Assembly (NCBI GenBank): GCA_965243805.1
Contig: OZ251577.1
Location: 1,054,001 to 1,118,000, forward strand
Direction of reading: 5' to 3'
From: CATQHQ01 sp965243805
Lineage (GTDB): Bacteria > Gemmatimonadota > Gemmatimonadetes > Longimicrobiales > Gaopeijiaceae
DNA: 64,000 bases
The stretch's first letter is position 1; the number at the start of each line of letters is the position of its first letter. The notes beneath the pieces were generated by a model that made no database searches, was not told where the DNA came from, and worked only from the letters and a program-made list of their open reading frames with translations. Made by a program: the position numbers and the translations under genes. Shown here piece after piece: positions 1-9,446 of this stretch.

Positions 1-1
1 G

Positions 2-571
2 GCATCCAGTGGAGACTTGGCGCTGGCACCCGGTCTCCATGCGGGGGCGTTGCCGGACGGCGTGGCGTTCTCCGATTCTTCTGCCTACGCCATCAAGATC
101 GCCAGCTTGGAGGGTGGCGTTTCTCTGGTCCTGACCCGGCCGTTTCATCCGTCCCCCGTGACCGACCGGATTCGGGAGGCGGAGCGGGCGCGCCAGATGG
201 GCATGGTAGGGGGCATTGAGGACGATGCCGAGAGGTCTGGAGGAGATCGGGGGGCCACGATAGGAGCGATGGCCCAGTTCATGCGTCAGATGGTGGCGAA
301 CCTGGAGTTCTACTCCGATTTCCCTGTGGTCGGCGGGCTGAAGACGAGCTGGGAGGGGATGATCTGGGTCCAGCGCACCGGCGCGCTTCCAGGCGAGGAC
401 GGCCCCATCGACGTGCTCGGCGCCGAGGGTCGCTACGTGGGCACCTACTCGGCGGGCGCAATCGCCATGCCGGACGCCTTCGGTCCGAATGGCCTGGCGG
501 CGTTCGAGGAAGCAGACGAGTTCGACGTGCCCGTCGTGGTGGTGAGAAGGCTGCCCTCCGAGGTTCGGTAG
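2..571 (+). CDS. C-terminal part of a six-bladed beta-propeller protein (cut by window edge)
   Basis: The reading frame is open from the first bases of the window, so the start lies outside it and about 190 residues are visible. The sequence matches, almost segment by segment, the C-terminal half of the complete protein encoded at 9475-10782: both contain SDSSAYAIK, a PVTDRI/PVTNDM segment, a PIDVL segment, an FGP(N/D)GLAAF segment and a VVRLP(S/E)E end. The family is secreted and of unknown function; the blades suggest binding or scaffolding, not a known catalysis. No downstream gene overlaps it; a repeat-rich intergenic stretch follows. The annotation as a propeller rests on the full-length paralogue, not on this fragment itself. 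Confidence 0.75.
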   Translation, partial: ASSGDLALAPGLHAGALPDGVAFSDSSAYAIKIASLEGGVSLVLTRPFHPSPVTDRIREAERARQMGMVGGIEDDAERSGGDRGATIGAMAQFMRQMVANLEFYSDFPVVGGLKTSWEGMIWVQRTGALPGEDGPIDVLGAEGRYVGTYSAGAIAMPDAFGPNGLAAFEEADEFDVPVVVVRRLPSEVR

Positions 572-664
572 GCCCGCCGTCGGACGGAAACGGCGTCGCT
601 GGGCGCCCCCAAGTTGCTGGTGCCCCCCCAAGCGGCTGCGTGCCAGTGCCCGCCAGCGGCAACG

Positions 665-703
665 TGCCAAAATGTGGTATGAATTTGTCCGAGAATCTGT
701 CCG
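665..703 (-). repeat. Degenerate copy of the dispersed island element (copy a)
   Basis: Shares an exact 20-base core, AATTTGTCCGAGAATCTGTC (682-701), with the dispersed elements at about 28.1 and 36.1 kb, and a TGCCAAA left arm with the copy at 29.45 kb. The left palindrome arm is degraded, and no gene on the minus strand follows it. It lies about 27 kb from the other copies, outside the defence island, and looks like a relic. Confidence 0.6.
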
Positions 704-708
704 GACCG

Positions 709-771
709 CTGACCAAAGGTCCGATGTGGCTGACCGAAGGCCCGATGCGGCTGACGGAAGGCCAGATGCGG
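709..771 (+). repeat. Three tandem 21-bp repeats in an intergenic region
   Basis: Three units of about 21 bp each start with CTGAC and end with GATG(T/C)GG, at 709-729, 730-750 and 751-771. They lie inside a 46-codon frame (679-819) that reads as a heptad repeat LT(K/E)G(P/Q)M(W/R), but that frame has no ribosome site and no neighbour linkage, so I do not call it a gene. The rest of 572-865 shows no gene; it is GC-rich spacer upstream of the BNR-repeat gene. Confidence 0.7.
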
Positions 772-865
772 CGTCTTACGGCGTGTCCTAGGTTGGTGAC
801 GTCCCCTATGGGTCGATAAGAAGACCCTGTTCAGCTCAGCACCAATCTGCATTGAAGGCCCGCCC

Positions 866-3800
866 ATGACCTCGCTCCACTTCGCCCTGCCCTTCTGGCC
901 CACTCCGCCACTGCATCCCGTCCGCTCTGATCTCGTCGCCAAGTGCGGGTTCGCGGCTGTGGTCGCGCTGGTCGCCGTCCTCTGCATCCACTCCACCGCC
1001 CAGGCGCAGGCTCCCCTGGCCGCCGGCCTGAAGTGGCGCTTGATCGGCCCAGCGGTGGCGGGTGGGCGGATCACGGACCTGGAAGTGGTGCCGGGCAGCC
1101 AGTCGGTCGTCTATGTGGGGACGGCCTCGGGGGGCGTTTGGAAGAGCGAGAACCACGGCACCACCTGGACGCCGATCTTCGACGACGCAGCCAACTTGTC
1201 GGTGGGGGACATGGCAATAGCTCCGTCGGACCCGCTGGAGGTGTGGGTCGGCACCGGCGAGGCCAACAACCGGAACAGCTCGCCATGGGGCGCAGGCGTC
1301 TTCCACTCCACCGACGGCGGCAAGACGTGGCGGTCGAGAGGGCTGGAGGAGACGAGACACATCGGGAGGATCGTGGTGCATCCCACGAACCCGGACGTGG
1401 TTTGGGTGGGCGCGCTGGGCCACCTCTTCGGTCCCAACGAGGAGCGCGGCGTCTACAAGACCACGGACCGGGGCGAGTCTTGGGAGAGGGTCCTGAAGGT
1501 GGACGAGAACACCGGAGTGGTCGATCTGGCCATTGACCCGTCCGACCCCTCGGTGCTCTACGCGGCGACGTACCAGCGGCAGCGGCGGGCATGGGGCTTT
1601 GTCGGAGGCGGCCCGGGCAGCGGCGTGCACAAGTCCACCGACGGCGGTCGCACATGGCGTGAACTGACCAACGGACTGCCCGAAGGCGACAAAGGGAGGA
1701 TTGGTCTGGCGGTCTCCGGACAGACGCCCTCGTTGGTAATGGCGGTCGTCGAGGCAGAAGACGGCGGCGTGTACAGGTCCACCGACCGGGGCGAGTCGTG
1801 GCAAAAGGTCAACGACCTCAACCAGCGGCCCATGTATTACAGCCAGCTGCGCATCGACCCCAACGACGACCAGCGCGTGTACATGGTCGCCGGGGCGCTG
1901 CACCGCTCGGAGGACGGTGGCCGAACCTTCGGAGCGCTGCCGATGGAGTTGGAGTACAACACCGGCGTGCATGTGGACCATCACGACCTTTGGATCGACC
2001 CTCGCGATTCTCGCCACATGATCTTGGGCAACGACGGCGGCGTTTACACCACATGGGATATGGGCGCCAACTGGAGCTTCGTCGCCAACCTGCCGATCGG
2101 GCAGTTCTACGACGTGGACTTGGACATGGACGATCCGTACAACGTCTACGGCGGCTTGCAGGACAACAACTCGTACCGGGGGCCGAGCCGCACGCGCCGG
2201 TACCAGGGCATCCTCAACCGGGATTGGCAGGTGGTGGACTATGGGGATGGGATGTACGCCGAAGCCGACTGGTCCGATCCGGGAACCGTGTACGTCACGT
2301 CGCAAAACGCCGGGATCGTGCGGGTGGACGTGGCCACGGGGGACCGCAAGGCGCTCAAGCCCTTCCCCATGGACACGACGGAGGAGTACCGCTTCGACTG
2401 GAAGTCGCCGATCCTCGTCTCGCCTCACAACTCCAGCCGCGTGTACTTGGGCGGCAACCGGTTGTTCGTCTCCGAAGACCGGGGCGACAGTTGGCAGGCC
2501 ACCGAGGACCTGACTCGCGGGCTGCACCAGGACAGCCTGCCGATCATGGGTGTCCTGGCCGACTCCACCACATTGTCGAAGCACGACGGCGCATCGGGCT
2601 ATGGCGAGATCACGGCCATTTCCGAGTCTCCGGCGGTCGCCGGCCTGCTGTGGGTCGGTGCGGACGACGGCACGCTCCAGGCGAGTCGGGACGGGGGCGG
2701 GAGCTGGACGAACGTGACCGAGAACCTCGGGGGGACGCCGATGCCGTACTACGTCAGCTGGGTGGATGCGTCCCACGCCGAAGCCGAGCGGGCCTACGTC
2801 AGCCTGGACGGTCACTGGGACGACGACTACGCGCCGTACGTGTTCGTCACCGAGGACCTGGGCGCAACGTGGATGTCGTTGTCGGAGGGCCTGTCAATGG
2901 CAGGAAGCGCCACGGTCAACATCGTGCGCGAGCATCCTCGCAACCCCGACCTGTTGGTGGCAGGCTCGGAGAACGGCGTCTTTGCGTCGGTGGACCGGGG
3001 GACGACTTGGGCGCGCCTGGGCTCCGGGATGCCCGCCGTGCCCGTGGACGACATTGAGATTCACCCGCGGGAGAACGACGTGGTGGCCGGGACTCACGGC
3101 AGAGGCATCTGGGTTCTGGACGACATCACGCCGTTGTCGGCGGGAGGCGTCGCCGCAGCCCAGGGCGGTCCGCCAGCTGGAGGCGCCGCGCCAATCGACG
3201 GTCCCCGGCTCTTTGCGCCGCGCCCCGCAACGCTCTTCCTCTACCGCAACGACGTCCCGTCCATGGGCCAGGGGGTCTACCGGGCGGCGAACCCGGCCTA
3301 CGGCGCCAATCTGGACTACTGGTTGCCCGAGGCGGCAGCCGGGGACGGGGGCGTGCACTTGCGGGTGCGCAACGGCAATGGCGACGTGGTACGGACGCTG
3401 GACGGACCCGGCACCGCCGGCCTGAACCGGGCGACATGGGACTTGCGCCACGATCCCATCCCCCACGACACCACCCGCTACGATGTGCCCAACCTCGACA
3501 CGGGTCCCGACGGGCCGCTGGTCCTGCCCGGGGTGTACTCGGTGGAGCTGGTGGTGGGCGGCGAGGGCGGGCAAGGTCCTCGACGACGCCAGGAGCTGGT
3601 CGTTCGTCCCGACGAGCTATTCCCTGTTCCCGCCGCTGAACGGTTGGCGCGGTACGAGTTCACCATGGAGCTGCACGAGCTGCAGCGGATCGCCTACGAC
3701 AGAGGCGTGGTCGCCTACGAGATGGAGCGGGCGGCTACGGACGCTGTGGACTCGCTGACGGCACTGGAGTCGGCCGCGGAAGATTCGGCGGAAGCCCAGG

Positions 3801-4078
3801 CGCTGGTGCACGAGATCACCGAAGCGGCGGACGAATGGCGGGAGATCAACAACGACGTCAGGAACTGGTGGACCGGCTTGATCGGCAAGTTCGACGGCGG
3901 GCCGTCCACCACGGGATCGCTCGCGGGACCTTCGGACGATCAGCGTCGAAGGCTCGCTCGGGTGCAGGACAAGGCTCGCAAGGCCGCCGAGCGGCTCGAC
4001 GAAGTGGCCGCAACGACGGTTCCTGCGCTCAATGCGCTGCTGGAAGCGCACGGTCTCGCGGCGGTTCCCACGGCGTAG
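866..4078 (+). CDS. Secreted BNR/sortilin-type beta-propeller repeat protein, 1070 aa
   Basis: Has an N-terminal signal sequence: a hydrophobic segment at about residues 29-46 ending AQAQA. The mature part carries many Asp-box (BNR) repeats, visible as STDGGKTWR, STDGGRTWR, STDRGESW, SEDGGRTF, SRDGGGSW and SVDRGTTW, as expected for stacked beta-propellers of the WD40/YVTN, VPS10/sortilin-like superfamily. These often carry the annotation glycosyl hydrolase, but no catalytic residues of a glycosidase are evident. The last 250 residues leave the propeller: a beta-rich stretch, then a helical, charged tail. Such proteins are abundant in Gemmatimonadota-like genomes and act outside the cytoplasm; the ligand is unknown. 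Start chosen at the ATG directly before the signal peptide. It is transcribed alone. Confidence 0.85.
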   Translation: MTSLHFALPFWPTPPLHPVRSDLVAKCGFAAVVALVAVLCIHSTAQAQAPLAAGLKWRLIGPAVAGGRITDLEVVPGSQSVVYVGTASGGVWKSENHGTTWTPIFDDAANLSVGDMAIAPSDPLEVWVGTGEANNRNSSPWGAGVFHSTDGGKTWRSRGLEETRHIGRIVVHPTNPDVVWVGALGHLFGPNEERGVYKTTDRGESWERVLKVDENTGVVDLAIDPSDPSVLYAATYQRQRRAWGFVGGGPGSGVHKSTDGGRTWRELTNGLPEGDKGRIGLAVSGQTPSLVMAVVEAEDGGVYRSTDRGESWQKVNDLNQRPMYYSQLRIDPNDDQRVYMVAGALHRSEDGGRTFGALPMELEYNTGVHVDHHDLWIDPRDSRHMILGNDGGVYTTWDMGANWSFVANLPIGQFYDVDLDMDDPYNVYGGLQDNNSYRGPSRTRRYQGILNRDWQVVDYGDGMYAEADWSDPGTVYVTSQNAGIVRVDVATGDRKALKPFPMDTTEEYRFDWKSPILVSPHNSSRVYLGGNRLFVSEDRGDSWQATEDLTRGLHQDSLPIMGVLADSTTLSKHDGASGYGEITAISESPAVAGLLWVGADDGTLQASRDGGGSWTNVTENLGGTPMPYYVSWVDASHAEAERAYVSLDGHWDDDYAPYVFVTEDLGATWMSLSEGLSMAGSATVNIVREHPRNPDLLVAGSENGVFASVDRGTTWARLGSGMPAVPVDDIEIHPRENDVVAGTHGRGIWVLDDITPLSAGGVAAAQGGPPAGGAAPIDGPRLFAPRPATLFLYRNDVPSMGQGVYRAANPAYGANLDYWLPEAAAGDGGVHLRVRNGNGDVVRTLDGPGTAGLNRATWDLRHDPIPHDTTRYDVPNLDTGPDGPLVLPGVYSVELVVGGEGGQGPRRRQELVVRPDELFPVPAAERLARYEFTMELHELQRIAYDRGVVAYEMERAATDAVDSLTALESAAEDSAEAQALVHEITEAADEWREINNDVRNWWTGLIGKFDGGPSTTGSLAGPSDDQRRRLARVQDKARKAAERLDEVAATTVPALNALLEAHGLAAVPTA

Positions 4079-4108
4079 CCTTCCCTAGCTGCCTTCCCCC
4101 TAGCCGCC

Positions 4109-4789
4109 TTGCCCTGGCCGGATGTGGGACGGTTGTCGTTACACGTTTGTTGCCATCCAGCCGTCACTTTGCTATCGGGGCTCGTTTTGGTTGTTGTGCG
4201 TCAAACAGATGCTTCCCCCAACAGGAGCCGCTTCGCCGTGCACCCGGCAAAGCCGACCGAACCGAAGCCCAGCGACTCGAAGCCGACCGAACCGAAGCCG
4301 ACCGATCTTGTCCCGTTTCTGACCACTCCTCGCGCCCCGCATCGCTGTGCGCTGGAGGATGTTTCAGCGGCTCTCGAACGAGTGCACAAGGCCGGCCTTC
4401 GGCGGGGCTTCGTGCTCGTCGCGCCAACGCTGACCGATCGCGACGAAGCTTGGTGGTCCGCCCTTTGCGCGCGCATCAGGAAGGAACTCCGCGTGGGCAT
4501 CGTGGTCGTGGGCGGGCTTGGCGTGGAGCGGCTCGCGGCGGACCATCAGCACCGGCCCGGCAAGCGGTGCGTGGCAGTCATGACCGACTTGGCGCCGAAC
4601 GAGCGCACGGCCTTGATCGAGCTGGCCAAGAGCGTGTGCACCGGGTCCCGCGGCCTCTTGGCCGAAGCGACGGCGGCGGGAACTCCAGCGTTCGAGCCTG
4701 GGCGGATCGACGGCGCAGCCTCCGACGGGACCCTGCGCGAGCTGCTGCGGGGCCATGGGGATCAGACGCGGGCGGCCACTGCGGCGTAG
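4109..4789 (+). CDS. Hypothetical protein with KPTEPKP repeats, up to 226 aa
   Basis: Starts 30 bp after the BNR-repeat gene on the same strand. The first 50 residues are uncertain because the frame opens with TTG and no clear ribosome site is seen. A Lys/Pro/Glu-rich linker (AKPTEPKPSDSKPTEPKPTD) precedes a region of about 150 residues that reads like a globular protein with alternating hydrophobic strands (GFVLVAPTL, VGIVVVGGL, RCAVAVMTDL-like) and amphipathic helices. I do not recognise the family. The linker comes from a direct repeat in the DNA (about 4245-4310), one of many short tandem duplications in this window. It could instead be a linker tethering a domain to the cell surface, but no signal peptide is convincing. 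Confidence 0.5.
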   Translation: MPWPDVGRLSLHVCCHPAVTLLSGLVLVVVRQTDASPNRSRFAVHPAKPTEPKPSDSKPTEPKPTDLVPFLTTPRAPHRCALEDVSAALERVHKAGLRRGFVLVAPTLTDRDEAWWSALCARIRKELRVGIVVVGGLGVERLAADHQHRPGKRCVAVMTDLAPNERTALIELAKSVCTGSRGLLAEATAAGTPAFEPGRIDGAASDGTLRELLRGHGDQTRAATAA

Positions 4790-4818
4790 CGCAAAACGGC
4801 GTCACCGGGCGTGGCGCA

Positions 4819-6582
4819 CTACCGGGCGTAGCGCACGACTCCGCCGACGATCGTCAGCTCCACCTTCGCCTCGGGCAGTTCGTCGTCGGGAACGGCGAGG
4901 ATGTTTCGGTCCAGCACCACGATGTCGCCTAGCTTGCCCACCGCAAGCGAGCCTTTGAACTCCTCCTCGAAGGCGGCCACGGCGTTGTTGATCGTGTAGC
5001 TGCGCAGCGCCTCGATGCGGGTCATGCGCTGATCGGCGTAGAAGACGCTGCCGTCGGCCGTCTCGCGTGCGACCGACGAGTGGAAGTTGGCCAGCGGATC
5101 GATATCCTCCACCGGCACGTCGGTCCCGTTGTTGATCAGCACGCCGGCGTCCAGGAAGGCGCGCCAGATGTAGGCACCCGATTCTGCCCTTGCTTCGCCC
5201 AGCCGCCGGGGGATCCACGGAGCGTCGGAGGTGGCGTGGACCCCCTGCATCGACGCGATCACGCCCAGCTCCGCGAAGCGCGGAACGTCCTCGGGGTGCA
5301 TGTGCTGCGCATGTTCGATCCGCCATCGCAGGTCGGCACCGTCGAGGCCGGCCGAGTCGAAGACCGACTCGTAGATGTCCAGGACCTCCCGGTTCGCGCG
5401 GTCGCCGATGGCGTGGGTGTTGACTTGGTAGCCGTGCTTAACCGCCACGTGGGCCGTGCCGGTGATGTCCTCCACCGTTTCGAGCACAAGTCCCACGGAC
5501 GACGGCATGTCTTCGTAGGGCTCCAGCAGCCAAGCCCCGTGCGAGCCCAGCGCTCCGTCGATCTGGCGCTTGATTGAACGCACCGTCAGGTAGTCGTCGC
5601 CTTCGGAGGGCATGTAGTACTCCGGCAAGCGCGCGTCCATCTCTTCGTTGGACTGGCGTCGCACCATGACGTACAGGCGGACGGGCAACGCGCCTTCCTC
5701 CTCCATCGCTATGAGCCGGTCGATGGTGCCGAAGCCGGTGCCGGCGTCGTGAAACGAAGTGACGCCCTTGGAGAGCGCTTCTTCCGCGGCCAGGGCGACT
5801 TCCCGGCGGAAGACGGCGTCGATCTCTTCTGGCGAGCGGGAGGACTGGGACTCGGCGAAGGCGGCGGAGACGGGCCGCTGGGCGGTTTCGCGCAGGAGGC
5901 CGGTGAGCTCTCCTTGCGCATCCCGGACCAGTTCGCCGCCGGGAGGCGGCTCCGAATCGCGGTCGTAGCCCGCCAGTTCCAGCGCCAGCGCATTGGCGAA
6001 GGCGGCGTGGCCGGAGGCGTGGCCCAGCAGGACCGGGTTGTCGGGGGCTGCAGCCGACAGCGAGGCGTGCACCGGGGCGCCCTCCACGGCCGGGTCCGGT
6101 GAGCGGTCCCACTTCTCCTGGTGCCAGCCCCTGCCGCGAATCCACTCCCCGGGCTCGGCTTCCTGCGCGGCGGCGGCCACCATGGCGACGATCTCGTCCC
6201 AGTTTGCGGCGTCGTTCAGGTCTAGGATCGTCTTGGAGTTGCCCAGGCTCATGTAGTGACCGTGCCCCTCGATGAAGCCGGGCATGGCGAAGCGACCGTC
6301 GAGCTCGATCACCTCCGTGTCGTCGCCGACGAACGGCTCCATTTCCTCGTCGCTGCCCACGGCGACGATCCAGGCACCGCGCACGGCGACCGCTTCGGCC
6401 ATTGCGTCGTCCCCGTTTACGGTTGCGACGACGCCGCCGCGCAGGACCAGGTCGGCGGGCTCCGGGGCACCGGCAGGTTCGCTGGCACACGCTGCTGACA
6501 AGACGGCCGCCAAGGCCGCCGTCGCGGTTGCGGAGGCGCAGGTGGGCGCGGGCCTTGGGGTGAGCTTGCGACGAGCGATCAT
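4819..6582 (-). CDS. Amidohydrolase (YtcJ-type, amidohydro_3) with lipoprotein signal, 587 aa
   Basis: Metal-dependent hydrolase of the amidohydrolase superfamily. The metal ligands are visible in order: GFIEGHGHY near the N-terminus, NTHAIGDRAN in the middle, RIEHAQHMH, and NNGTDVPVE near the C-terminus. The chosen start gives MIARRKLT followed by a hydrophobic segment and the lipobox-like LSAAC, so the protein is probably a lipoprotein on the periplasmic side; an upstream ATG at 6724-6726 would add 48 Arg-rich residues that do not look like a real N-terminus. YtcJ-type enzymes hydrolyse N-substituted amides or cyclic amides; the substrate cannot be told from sequence. It is divergent from the next amidohydrolase, with a 200-bp shared upstream region containing a 21-bp tandem duplication (6601-6642). 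Confidence 0.88.
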   Translation of the reverse strand: MIARRKLTPRPAPTCASATATAALAAVLSAACASEPAGAPEPADLVLRGGVVATVNGDDAMAEAVAVRGAWIVAVGSDEEMEPFVGDDTEVIELDGRFAMPGFIEGHGHYMSLGNSKTILDLNDAANWDEIVAMVAAAAQEAEPGEWIRGRGWHQEKWDRSPDPAVEGAPVHASLSAAAPDNPVLLGHASGHAAFANALALELAGYDRDSEPPPGGELVRDAQGELTGLLRETAQRPVSAAFAESQSSRSPEEIDAVFRREVALAAEEALSKGVTSFHDAGTGFGTIDRLIAMEEEGALPVRLYVMVRRQSNEEMDARLPEYYMPSEGDDYLTVRSIKRQIDGALGSHGAWLLEPYEDMPSSVGLVLETVEDITGTAHVAVKHGYQVNTHAIGDRANREVLDIYESVFDSAGLDGADLRWRIEHAQHMHPEDVPRFAELGVIASMQGVHATSDAPWIPRRLGEARAESGAYIWRAFLDAGVLINNGTDVPVEDIDPLANFHSSVARETADGSVFYADQRMTRIEALRSYTINNAVAAFEEEFKGSLAVGKLGDIVVLDRNILAVPDDELPEAKVELTIVGGVVRYAR

Positions 6583-6782
6583 CTTTCGGCCTCGTGGTCG
6601 GCGGGTTGCGCGAGTGCGCCTGCGGGTTGCACGGGTGTGAGCGACTCGCCATTGGAAGATGCCGTCTCGCCAGCCGGTTGGACAAGCGCACCCCGCCGGC
6701 TTGCGTCGGCGCCTGCGGTGAACCACGATGGGGGTGGCGCGTTCCTGGCGTCGCGTCCCCCTTAGTCCCGAAGGAGAAGTCG

Positions 6783-8246
6783 ATGCAAAGGCCGACAGTT
6801 CGTCTCATCATGTTTCTGCGGCTCGCGGTTGCGGGTTTGCTGTGCACCGCTGGCGTGGCGGCAACCCTGGCAACACCGCGACCGATGGCTGCCCAGCGTC
6901 CGGCCCCCGGGTCCGAGGCGGCGTCCTATGTGACTATGGACGCGCCCGTCGTGGCACTCCAGGGCGTGACGCTGCTGGACGGCGTCGGAGGACCACCGCG
7001 ACGCAACCAGACCGTGGTGGTGCAAGGGAATCGGATCGGGGCCGTGGGCGCGGCAGGCGAGGTGGCGGTCCCGGCGGGCGCGGAGGTGGTCGAGCTGTCG
7101 GGCCACACGGTCGTGCCGGGGATGGTGGGCTTGCACAACCACCTCTTCTACATGGCGGCGGGCGGACGGATGCACCCGATGAGCTACACGGGCCAGCGCC
7201 TGTACTTGGCGTCGGGGGTGACCACGATCCGCACCACGGGGAGCCTGGCCACCTACGCCGAGATCAACCTGAAGGACGAGATCGAACGTGGCCTGCAGCC
7301 CGGTCCCCGCATACACATCACCGCGCCGTACATGACCGGCGACGAAAGCCTGGAGATCATGACGCGCTTCAGGAACGCCGAGCAGGCGCGTCGCTTTGTG
7401 CGGTACTGGGCGGCGGAAGGCGCCACGTGGTTGAAAGCGTACACGACGATCCGCACCGAGGAGCTCGCCGCTGCGATCGACGAGGCGCACAAGTCGGGGT
7501 TGAGGGTGACGGGACATCTGTGCTCGATCAGCTTCAAGGAGGCGGTGGCGCTGGGGATCGACAACATCGAGCACGGCCTGTCGACGAACAGCGACTACTC
7601 GCCGAGCAAGGTCGAAGACGAGTGCCCTGACGACCTCTGGCAGACCGCGACCGCTGTGGACGTGAACGGCCCCGAAGCGCAGTCCACCTTCCAAGCGATG
7701 ATCGACGCCGACGTGGCCATGACTTCGACGCTGGCCGTCTACGAGCTCTTCGTGCAGGGCCGCCCGACCCGCGACCGTCGGACTCTCGACGCCATGGCAC
7801 CCGCGGTCAGGGAAGACTACTTGGCCGCCAAGGCGGAGATCGACGAGATCGGACGCCCCGAAGCCGGCTTCCTCAACGCCATGGCCTACGAGAAGGCGTT
7901 TCACGACGCTGGGGGCGTGCTGGCGGCCGGCGTGGACCCGACGGGCAACGGCGGCGCGCTGCCCGGCTACGGCGACCAGCGCAACTACGAGCTTTTCATC
8001 GAGGCAGGCTTCACTCCGGAGGATGCGATCCAGGTGCTGAGTGCCAACGGCGCCCGCGTGCTGGGCGTCTTCGACGATCTGGGGACCGTGGAGACGGGCA
8101 AGCTGGCCGACTTGGTGGTCTTGCGCGGCGACCTGACCGCCGACCCGTCGGTGGTCCGCAACGTGGTGATGGTGTTCAAGGACGGCGTCGGCTACGACTC
8201 GGCTGCCATGCTTGCGGATGTGCAGGGTCGGGTGGGGATCAACTGA
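6783..8246 (+). CDS. Secreted imidazolonepropionase-like amidohydrolase, 487 aa
   Basis: Start at 6783 is supported by an AAGGAGAA ribosome site eight bases upstream and by a signal peptide (RLAVAGLLCTAGVAATLA). Amidohydrolase superfamily features: the first metal motif PGMVGLHNHLFY, the lysine region GATWLKAYTT, VTGHLCS, GIDNIEHGL, and a final AAGVDPTGNGG. It is a close paralogue of the protein at 11025-12626, with long identical blocks, so one copy arose by duplication within this neighbourhood. These secreted enzymes usually act on peptides or amide-containing small molecules; substrate unknown. It converges with the AlbA_2 gene downstream. Confidence 0.88.
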   Translation: MQRPTVRLIMFLRLAVAGLLCTAGVAATLATPRPMAAQRPAPGSEAASYVTMDAPVVALQGVTLLDGVGGPPRRNQTVVVQGNRIGAVGAAGEVAVPAGAEVVELSGHTVVPGMVGLHNHLFYMAAGGRMHPMSYTGQRLYLASGVTTIRTTGSLATYAEINLKDEIERGLQPGPRIHITAPYMTGDESLEIMTRFRNAEQARRFVRYWAAEGATWLKAYTTIRTEELAAAIDEAHKSGLRVTGHLCSISFKEAVALGIDNIEHGLSTNSDYSPSKVEDECPDDLWQTATAVDVNGPEAQSTFQAMIDADVAMTSTLAVYELFVQGRPTRDRRTLDAMAPAVREDYLAAKAEIDEIGRPEAGFLNAMAYEKAFHDAGGVLAAGVDPTGNGGALPGYGDQRNYELFIEAGFTPEDAIQVLSANGARVLGVFDDLGTVETGKLADLVVLRGDLTADPSVVRNVVMVFKDGVGYDSAAMLADVQGRVGIN

Positions 8247-8247
8247 A

Positions 8248-8261
8248 CCGAGGCCGCTCGG
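8248..8261. terminator. Possible bidirectional hairpin between convergent genes
   Basis: CCGAG, four-base loop, CTCGG lies exactly in the 15-base gap between the stop codons of the amidohydrolase (plus) and the AlbA_2 gene (minus). No T-tract follows, so it would be a weak or Rho-assisted terminator at most. Confidence 0.35.
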
Positions 8262-9446
8262 CTACTCCGCGCTGAACCGAAACGTCACTCGTGCGAGGCG
8301 GTTGCGCTCGTCGTGCTCCAGCTCGGGCTCCGTGCCGTTGAACTCTCGCATGGCGCGACGCATGGAGGGCCACCCTCGCCCCCGCCGCTCCATGAGCCCC
8401 AGTACAACCATGGCGTTGGCCATCATCTCGTTCCGGGAACGGGGCGCTCCGCCGCCGCGCGCCTGTTCAACGGTCATGTGGTTCGGCAGCGCGCCTGGGC
8501 TGGTGACGACGATTCGATCGTAAAACACCTCCAGCAGCACTTGCGAGCCTGTGATGGCGTAGTCGCGGTGGATGAGAGCGTTGACGACCGCTTCCCGGAG
8601 CGCGTTCCTGGGCACCAGAGGGATGTCCTTGCGATAGAGATCGCCGTACTCTTCTCTCCTTCCGAGACTGTCGAACCAGCGAAGGCACGCCCGGACTTGG
8701 TCCGACAGAGGACCGACCCCCTCGCCGGAGCCGATCACGTCCGCCGAGCGGTCGCGGCCAGCGTACCGGGTGCACTGCACAAAGAAGTTGTGCGTATGTG
8801 GGTACGCCTGCGGCTCCCGCCCGAACATCATGATCCCGTATAGCGTCGGACGTAGCGTTCCGTCCAGGAAATCGGCAACGCTGGCGTTGACCAGATCGTC
8901 GTCGCGGGCGGGCTGGGGCGTGGAGTCCATGTCGAACCCTTGCCTGCGCATGAAGGAGCGAAACTCCCCCGGCATGAGGTGATCGACGGCGGCCAACGGC
9001 ACGACTTGGCGTTCGGTCATCACCAGCCCGAAGGCGTTCAGGAGTTCCTGAAGTTCGGAAGGAGAGGGCGCCACGGACGCTCGACCACGACGAATCCAGA
9101 GCCTGCCGTCGCAAGAGAACGGCTCGTAGCCTCTTTGGTGACGGACCACGCTGACCCAGTGCACCCAACTACCCTCGATCGACTGCTTTCCGCACTCGGC
9201 GGTGACGGGCTTGCCGCACCCGTTGTGAAGAAAGCTAGTCAAGCGCTCCTGCAGTGCCTCCGGGTCTCCTTCGACGCCGACGACCTGGCCCCTGTCGTCG
9301 ACGCCCAGCACCAGGAGTCCGCCGTCCCCGTTGGCGAAGGCGCACAACGCCCTTCCGATCGCACGGAAGTCCCGTGCGTTGCGCTTGAACTCGGTGCGCG
9401 CATCCTCGCCGGAGCGGATCCGTTCTTCGACCTCGTGCCAAGTCAT
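8262..9446 (-). CDS. AlbA_2 DNA-binding / HATPase (RecG-C-like) protein, 394 aa
   Basis: The N-terminal 130 residues fit the Schlafen AlbA_2 domain: EDARTEFKRN, then ALCAFANGDGGLLVLGVDD. The C-terminal half fits the HATPase_c_4 domain often annotated as ATP-dependent DNA helicase RecG-like: LREAVVNALIHRDYAITG, DRIVVTSPGALP. Proteins of this architecture are thought to be transcription regulators or nucleic-acid-binding ATPases; no helicase motifs are present. The ATG at 9444-9446 is chosen because it precedes the AlbA_2 domain directly; longer frames upstream would overlap the neighbouring gene. Two further genes in this window (36200-37876 and 41815-42969) share the HRDY-containing ATPase domain. 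Confidence 0.85.
   Translation of the reverse strand: MTWHEVEERIRSGEDARTEFKRNARDFRAIGRALCAFANGDGGLLVLGVDDRGQVVGVEGDPEALQERLTSFLHNGCGKPVTAECGKQSIEGSWVHWVSVVRHQRGYEPFSCDGRLWIRRGRASVAPSPSELQELLNAFGLVMTERQVVPLAAVDHLMPGEFRSFMRRQGFDMDSTPQPARDDDLVNASVADFLDGTLRPTLYGIMMFGREPQAYPHTHNFFVQCTRYAGRDRSADVIGSGEGVGPLSDQVRACLRWFDSLGRREEYGDLYRKDIPLVPRNALREAVVNALIHRDYAITGSQVLLEVFYDRIVVTSPGALPNHMTVEQARGGGAPRSRNEMMANAMVVLGLMERRGRGWPSMRRAMREFNGTEPELEHDERNRLARVTFRFSAE

Noticed and set aside
679..819. 46-codon frame with heptad repeats LT(K/E)G(P/Q)M
   Set aside because: It is created by a 21-bp tandem repeat beside a relic of the dispersed element, has no ribosome site and no linkage to a neighbour.
836..2815. Very long antisense frame opposite the BNR-repeat gene
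   Set aside because: High-GC DNA keeps antisense frames open; the sequence is Val/His/Arg-rich without domains, while the sense strand has clear Asp-box repeats and a signal peptide.
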